From assembly GCA_028822745.1 (NCBI GenBank), contig JAPKCZ010000014.1, forward strand, positions 1 through 17,253: a DNA stretch of 17,253 nucleotides, read 5' to 3'. Positions within the stretch are counted from its first letter, which is position 1. Every line of letters begins with the position of its first letter. Shown in pieces: positions 13,468 to 17,253 of this stretch. Position numbers and translations under genes: made by a program. Source of the stretch: Kiritimatiellia bacterium (GTDB lineage Bacteria > Verrucomicrobiota > Kiritimatiellia > UBA8416 > JAIOPI01). The notes below the pieces were generated by a model. It had not been told where the DNA came from and made no database searches. It was given only the letters and a program-made list of their open reading frames with translations.

Positions 13468-14235
13468 ATGACGATGGCGCTCGAAAAAATTCTGGATGCA
13501 TTTTCCGGCTACCTTCGCCATGAAATTGAAGAAGGCCGTGGACGTGTCGATCTTGACCCCGCCACGCTGAACGCGTTACGCAACCCGCAACCCGCCGCAC
13601 CACCAACACCAAAACAGGCCACAAGCAACGCCGCCACGGTCAAGACACGCGACAGCATGCAGGCCATCGCACGCAACGTGGAAGCCTGCACACGCTGCGA
13701 GCTTTGCAAAACACGCACACGCAGCGTGCCAGGACAAGGATCCCAACAGCCCGAGATCGCCTTCATTGGCGACGGCCCCGGCCAAGACGAGGACCAACAA
13801 GGCCAGGCTTTTGTTGGGCGCGCGGGCGAGCTATTGACAAAAATGATCAACGCCATGGGGTACACGCGCGACGACGTTTGGATCGGCAACATCGTCAAAT
13901 GCCGCCCTCCCAACGATCGAATGCCCACGGACAAAGAAATTGAAACGTGTATCGCCCACGCGAAAGCGCAACTGGCCATCCTGCAACCCAAGGTCATCAT
14001 CTGCCTCGGCGCAACAGCCACCAAAGCATTGCTAGGCACGTCGCTAGACATCACGGCGCTTCGTGGTCAGTGGCAGAGCTACGACGGCATTGACGTCATG
14101 CCAACCTTTCATCCCGAGTTATTGCTGCGCGACGCAACGTCAGCGGAGACGAAGCAGGCGAAACGCAACACGTGGGAAGATTTGCAAGCGGTACTGAAAA
14201 AGCTAGGGCGTCCCCTGCCCGTCAGAGGCAAGTAG
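13468..14235 (+). CDS. Type 4 (Fe-S) uracil-DNA glycosylase
   Basis: The 255-residue protein removes uracil from DNA in base-excision repair. It has cluster cysteines C74 and C77 (CTRC) and C145 and C161 (KCRPP and TC, 15 residues between), the active-site motif GDGPGQDEDQQGQAFVGRAG (101-120, family form GEGPGxxED), NIVKCRPPNDRMP (141-153) and the late HP in FHPELLLR (214-221, more often HPSYLLR). The first 60 residues are an extra helical and Pro/Ala-rich segment, common in bacterial members. The ATG follows the pssA stop directly, and an in-frame ATG two codons on is an alternative. Co-transcription with pssA is likely but has no obvious functional meaning. Confidence 0.93.
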   Translation: MTMALEKILDAFSGYLRHEIEEGRGRVDLDPATLNALRNPQPAAPPTPKQATSNAATVKTRDSMQAIARNVEACTRCELCKTRTRSVPGQGSQQPEIAFIGDGPGQDEDQQGQAFVGRAGELLTKMINAMGYTRDDVWIGNIVKCRPPNDRMPTDKEIETCIAHAKAQLAILQPKVIICLGATATKALLGTSLDITALRGQWQSYDGIDVMPTFHPELLLRDATSAETKQAKRNTWEDLQAVLKKLGRPLPVRGK

Positions 14236-14261
14236 CGACACGTCGCGGCGTAGCAGCGCAG

Positions 14262-14291
14262 CGCGAAGACGGGCCGGCTCTTTCCTTCGCG
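14262..14291 (+). terminator. Possible terminator after the glycosylase gene
   Basis: CGCGAAG (14262-14268) and CTTCGCG (14285-14291) form a perfect 7-bp stem around 16 nt, beginning 26 nt after the stop codon. The following bases are pyrimidine-rich (ACCTTCTG) but not a T tract, so the call is weak. The remainder of 14292-14383 holds nothing recognisable. Confidence 0.3.
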
Positions 14292-14383
14292 ACCTTCTGT
14301 GAAATTCTTAAGCGCACGAGGAACCGTGCTGCAACCCCCTCAAACTAGCGCCATTCTGTCCTGCACCCAACTCACCCGGCGGA

Positions 14384-15742
14384 TTAGCGCGCATCCTGTG
14401 GCGAAAGAATTTGCTCAAGGCGGGACTGAACTTCGGGATCGTCAGCCGAATCGCGGGCTTTCTCCAATACATCGCGCCAGAGCGGCGCATTTTGAAGAAG
14501 CGCACGCTGAGCCGCTTCGCGCTCCTCGAACGACTCTGAAGCCAACTGCTCAATATATCTCATCACGTCCTGCCCCGCCTCGGGCGACATGCACTCGATG
14601 GTCGTAAAAAAGGCGCGCACCAATGAGGGCGTCGGAGGCGAAATAGCCAATTGCACGGTCGCATCCACACGCTGACGTGGGCGCATGTAAATAACACGCA
14701 GACCATCCTTGGTAAACAACGCCTCATGCCAGAGACCCTCCAGCGTTTCGGCTTCGCGCGGAAAAAGTCCTGCTTCTTCAAGCGCCTCGCGCAAAGCAAG
14801 CGCCAGGAGCGGTGCCGCATCGGACACGCGCGGGTCGTTGTCGGTCACATTGATATCCAAGAGCGCCGTTTCAGCGGCACCCATTGGCGATAACACGTGA
14901 TGTCGTATATGGCCGTTTCGAACGCTCAGGACCCAAAGGGAGGCGATGCCAAATTTACTCGTGTTCTTGAGCTTTACGGCGCCGTCATCCACGTCAACGT
15001 TGACGAGCGGCTGTCCACGCAGGACACCACTGTAGTACAGAAATTTTTCATTGGAGCCATTGACCGTCACCACGGCGGCATCGGCGTCGCGCGCGGCCGA
15101 CCACGTCGAATTTTCGGGTGCCGCAAGGAATTCTTTGTCCGAAAACGGGTTAACAAGCGCGTTCATCCAGCTCAATCGACCGCCACCGCGCCAGACGGGC
15201 AAATCGCCGGGCGGCGGACGTGGTGGCGCGAAATTATTCACGTCGGGCCACCATTGCGTCAGGACACCGGTGCGACTCACAAGGGACACCGTGAGCGTAA
15301 CCGGGCGCTCGGCATAGAAACAGATAATGGGCCGCACGAGCAATTCGGTATGCCCGGCTAGCGGGATAACACTCCATTGCCGCACCCACGACGGGAGGTC
15401 ATCGGTTTGCTCAGGTGCCGATTCGATTAATTTATTGTCAGCGTTTTGAAGAAAGCGGCTTGCGCCCCATTCGTGAACAACCAAGCCTTTTGCGCGCGCC
15501 GCAGCGTCACGCCGTGATCGCAAGTCGGCCCGCAACCGGCCGCGTACGTTTTTGGATTCCGGTGCACCGCGCTTCAGGAAGGCATAATTGACCATGCCGG
15601 CTTTTAGAATTTTTTCGTAGGCCGCCGCATCACCCGTGTTGGCTTGTTTAACGAGAACGTCAATGGCCTGGCCCAGCGCTGCCGTCGCACCAAAAAGCGA
15701 CAGAACGAGAACAAGGCGAATCACAAAGCGCTTAGGTTGCAT
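14384..15742 (-). CDS. Secreted 'HEWG' protein of unknown function with repeat-like C-terminus
   Basis: The 452-residue protein has a cleavable signal peptide (basic MQPKR, hydrophobic core 7-22, ALG-QA cleavage near 24). VHEWG (89-93) resembles the VHEWGTF motif that I associate with large secreted proteins of Planctomycetota, Verrucomicrobiota and myxobacteria, and a FLYYSG segment near 230 fits the same family. The C-terminal part (about 405-450: SFEEREAAQRALL, DDPEVQSRLEQIL) looks like the degenerate HEAT-like unit common in those phyla. The enzymatic role is unknown. The gene starts 49 nt after glmS and may be read with it. No good ribosome binding site is at optimal distance (GGAG is 12 nt away). 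Confidence 0.7.
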   Translation of the reverse strand: MQPKRFVIRLVLVLSLFGATAALGQAIDVLVKQANTGDAAAYEKILKAGMVNYAFLKRGAPESKNVRGRLRADLRSRRDAAARAKGLVVHEWGASRFLQNADNKLIESAPEQTDDLPSWVRQWSVIPLAGHTELLVRPIICFYAERPVTLTVSLVSRTGVLTQWWPDVNNFAPPRPPPGDLPVWRGGGRLSWMNALVNPFSDKEFLAAPENSTWSAARDADAAVVTVNGSNEKFLYYSGVLRGQPLVNVDVDDGAVKLKNTSKFGIASLWVLSVRNGHIRHHVLSPMGAAETALLDINVTDNDPRVSDAAPLLALALREALEEAGLFPREAETLEGLWHEALFTKDGLRVIYMRPRQRVDATVQLAISPPTPSLVRAFFTTIECMSPEAGQDVMRYIEQLASESFEEREAAQRALLQNAPLWRDVLEKARDSADDPEVQSRLEQILSPQDAR

Positions 15743-15766
15743 TGATCGAGCTTACTCCATGTTCAA

Positions 15767-15785
15767 TCGTCGCGCAGAACGACGA
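15767..15785 (-). other. Small hairpin between glmS and the HEWG gene
   Basis: TCGTCG (15767-15772) and CGACGA (15780-15785) are perfect 6-bp arms with a 7-nt loop. No T tract follows, so it may be a processing or attenuating structure rather than a terminator. Confidence 0.25.
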
Positions 15786-15791
15786 CGTGAT

Positions 15792-17253
15792 CTATTTTAC
15801 GGTGACGGTTTTGGCGAGATTGCGTGGTTGATCAATGTTTTCACCGCGTAGGTCGGCGATGTGATACGCGAGCAATTGAAGGGGTATCGCGATCAATGCC
15901 GGCGAAATCAATTCAGCCGTTGGCGGAATCCAAATCATGTCGTTCGGGTGACCCGACACATCGTCGGGATGACTTTCCGGGTCAACACCGGTCATCTCGA
16001 TCTTCTTGTCGCCCTCGTGGGCCACCGCAATCACAGGGCCACTACGCGCCTTGATCTCCATGATGTTGCCGACCATGTCATCATAGGTGGCGCCGGGCAC
16101 GGCAACGGCAAGGACGAAAATGGAAGAATCAACCAGAGCGATCGGCCCGTGCTTCATCTCACCCGCCGAATAGGCCTCGGCGTGAATGTAGCTGATTTCT
16201 TTCAGCTTCAAGGCACCTTCCATCGCGGACGGCATGTTGACGCCGCGTGCAATATAGAGCGCGTCGACCTTGTGGCTATGGCGTTTCGCGATCTCGAGCA
16301 AATGGTCTTCCTGATTGAGCACATGCTCAACCTGTTCCGGCAACTTGAGCAAGGCCGCCTTAAGGTCGCGTAGCTCTTCCGCGGAACAGGTGCCGCGAAT
16401 TTCCGCAAAATGAATCGCCAACAGCATGATCGTTACCAGCTGCAACGTGTACGCCTTGGTGGAGGCCACGCCGATTTCAGGACCGGCATTGATGTAGGCC
16501 ACGCCATCACTCTCGCGTGCGATCGAACTGTCGACAACGTTGATAATGCCCAGTACCTTGGCGCCTTTGCGCTTGAGCGTGCGTAGGGCTTCGAGCGAGT
16601 CCGCCGTTTCGCCGGATTGGCTCACCACAACGCAAATCGTGTCATCAAGCACGACCGGATCCCGCACGAGTACTTCAGACGCGAGGTCAGCTTCAGACGA
16701 AAGTCGCGCCAGGCGCTCCATCAGAAAGCGGCCGACCATGCCCGCGTGGTACGCCGTCCCACACGCCGTGAACACAATCTTTTGAGTGTTCTTGATCTGG
16801 TCCGCAGTCAGTCCGATATTCTCAAAACGGACAGGCTCATCAGCGCTGTGCAGGCGTCCTGCCAAACAGGCTTGAATCGCGGCCGGTTGTTCATGAATTT
16901 CTTTGTGCATGAACTTTTTGTGGCCACCTTTTTCGGCGGCACCGGCAGGCCAGGGAATCTCATACACATCGTGATCGATGGGATTCAGATCTAAATCTGT
17001 GATTTCAATGTCCGTCGCGGAGACGAGGCAGATTTCATCGTCATCGATCACATAGACCCGTGCGGTTTCGGCACGAATGGCGCCCATATCGGAGGCGACG
17101 TAGTTTTCTTTGCGCCCCAGACCAATGACCAGCGGCGAAAAGCGGCGAATGGCCACAAGATGCTCCGGGTGGTCGGCGCTGATGACGGCCAGAGCAAATG
17201 CCCCACGCAACTCGCGTACAGCCCCCCGCACCGCGTCACGAAGGTCGCCATGG
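15792..17253 (-). CDS. glmS: Glutamine-fructose-6-phosphate aminotransferase, C-terminal part (runs off right edge)
   Basis: GlmS makes glucosamine-6-phosphate, the entry to peptidoglycan and amino-sugar synthesis. About 486 codons are in the window; the catalytic Cys1 and the first part of the glutaminase domain lie outside. Visible are the end of the glutaminase domain (ELRGAFALAV, YVASDM), the first SIS domain (TACGTAYHAG, VSQSGETADS, GVASTKAYT) and the second (RGVNMPSAMEGALKLKE, AEAYSAGEMKHGP), then IPLQLLAYHIADLRGENIDQPRNLAKTVTV at the C-terminus. The second SIS domain has an extra loop of about 15 residues (GVDPESHPDDVSGHPND). The frame is open to the window end, so the internal GTG at 17231 is not the start. 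The HEWG gene follows after 49 nt. Confidence 0.97.
   Translation of the reverse strand, partial: HGDLRDAVRGAVRELRGAFALAVISADHPEHLVAIRRFSPLVIGLGRKENYVASDMGAIRAETARVYVIDDDEICLVSATDIEITDLDLNPIDHDVYEIPWPAGAAEKGGHKKFMHKEIHEQPAAIQACLAGRLHSADEPVRFENIGLTADQIKNTQKIVFTACGTAYHAGMVGRFLMERLARLSSEADLASEVLVRDPVVLDDTICVVVSQSGETADSLEALRTLKRKGAKVLGIINVVDSSIARESDGVAYINAGPEIGVASTKAYTLQLVTIMLLAIHFAEIRGTCSAEELRDLKAALLKLPEQVEHVLNQEDHLLEIAKRHSHKVDALYIARGVNMPSAMEGALKLKEISYIHAEAYSAGEMKHGPIALVDSSIFVLAVAVPGATYDDMVGNIMEIKARSGPVIAVAHEGDKKIEMTGVDPESHPDDVSGHPNDMIWIPPTAELISPALIAIPLQLLAYHIADLRGENIDQPRNLAKTVTVK

Noticed and set aside
1..17253. CRISPR array, insertion sequence, prophage or toxin-antitoxin module
   Set aside because: No regularly spaced direct repeats, transposase, integrase or toxin-like small gene pairs are visible; the region is housekeeping in character.

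Overview
The window looks like a piece of a bacterial chromosome with moderately high GC, full of housekeeping genes and without phage, insertion-sequence or CRISPR signatures. Several features suggest the Planctomycetota/Verrucomicrobiota/Lentisphaerota/Kiritimatiellota part of the tree: a ClpX-type ATPase without the N-terminal zinc finger, a secreted 'HEWG' protein, a rhodanese/MauE pair, an FmdB zinc ribbon with a spacer before its first CxxC, and degenerate GCAGAG-like intergenic repeats. This placement rests on remembered family distributions, not on a search, so it is only moderate in strength.

Left arm (1-6929, all minus strand, read right to left). A tight cluster begins at a sigma70-like promoter near 7020. 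It encodes a PHP-domain phosphoesterase, the alpha and beta halves of a class I fumarase-like hydro-lyase, Met-tRNA formyltransferase (fmt), 3-dehydroquinate synthase (aroB) and a conserved hypothetical protein of 204 residues. Gaps are under 27 nt, and fmt/aroB overlap by ATGA. After a gap of about 280 nt come a DUF1015-family protein and then the start of threonyl-tRNA synthetase (thrS, cut by the window edge). thrS is preceded by a nested hairpin that abuts its ribosome binding site.

Middle (7162-11247). tsaB (tRNA t6A synthesis) runs divergently from the PHP operon and ends tail to tail with the clpX-like gene; both stop codons lie in one CTAG. Upstream of clpX is an HU gene with a strong terminator behind it and a 21-bp perfect palindrome in front. 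A small FmdB-type zinc-ribbon gene has a clear promoter on the plus strand. A diacylglycerol-kinase-family lipid kinase converges on it and may be made from a leaderless mRNA.

Right arm (11248-17253). A 457-nt gene-free stretch holds two GC-rich stem-loops. It is followed on the plus strand by a translationally coupled exported rhodanese and MauE/DoxX-type membrane protein, then pssA (CDP-alcohol phosphatidyltransferase) with its own promoter and an abutting type 4 Fe-S uracil-DNA glycosylase. On the minus strand, glmS (cut by the right edge) is followed by the secreted HEWG protein of unknown function.

The items most worth a second look are the fumarase-like pair, which lacks several residues expected for catalysis in both subunits; the thrS leader hairpin; the HU palindrome; the structured 11326-11482 stretch; and the atypical ClpX.
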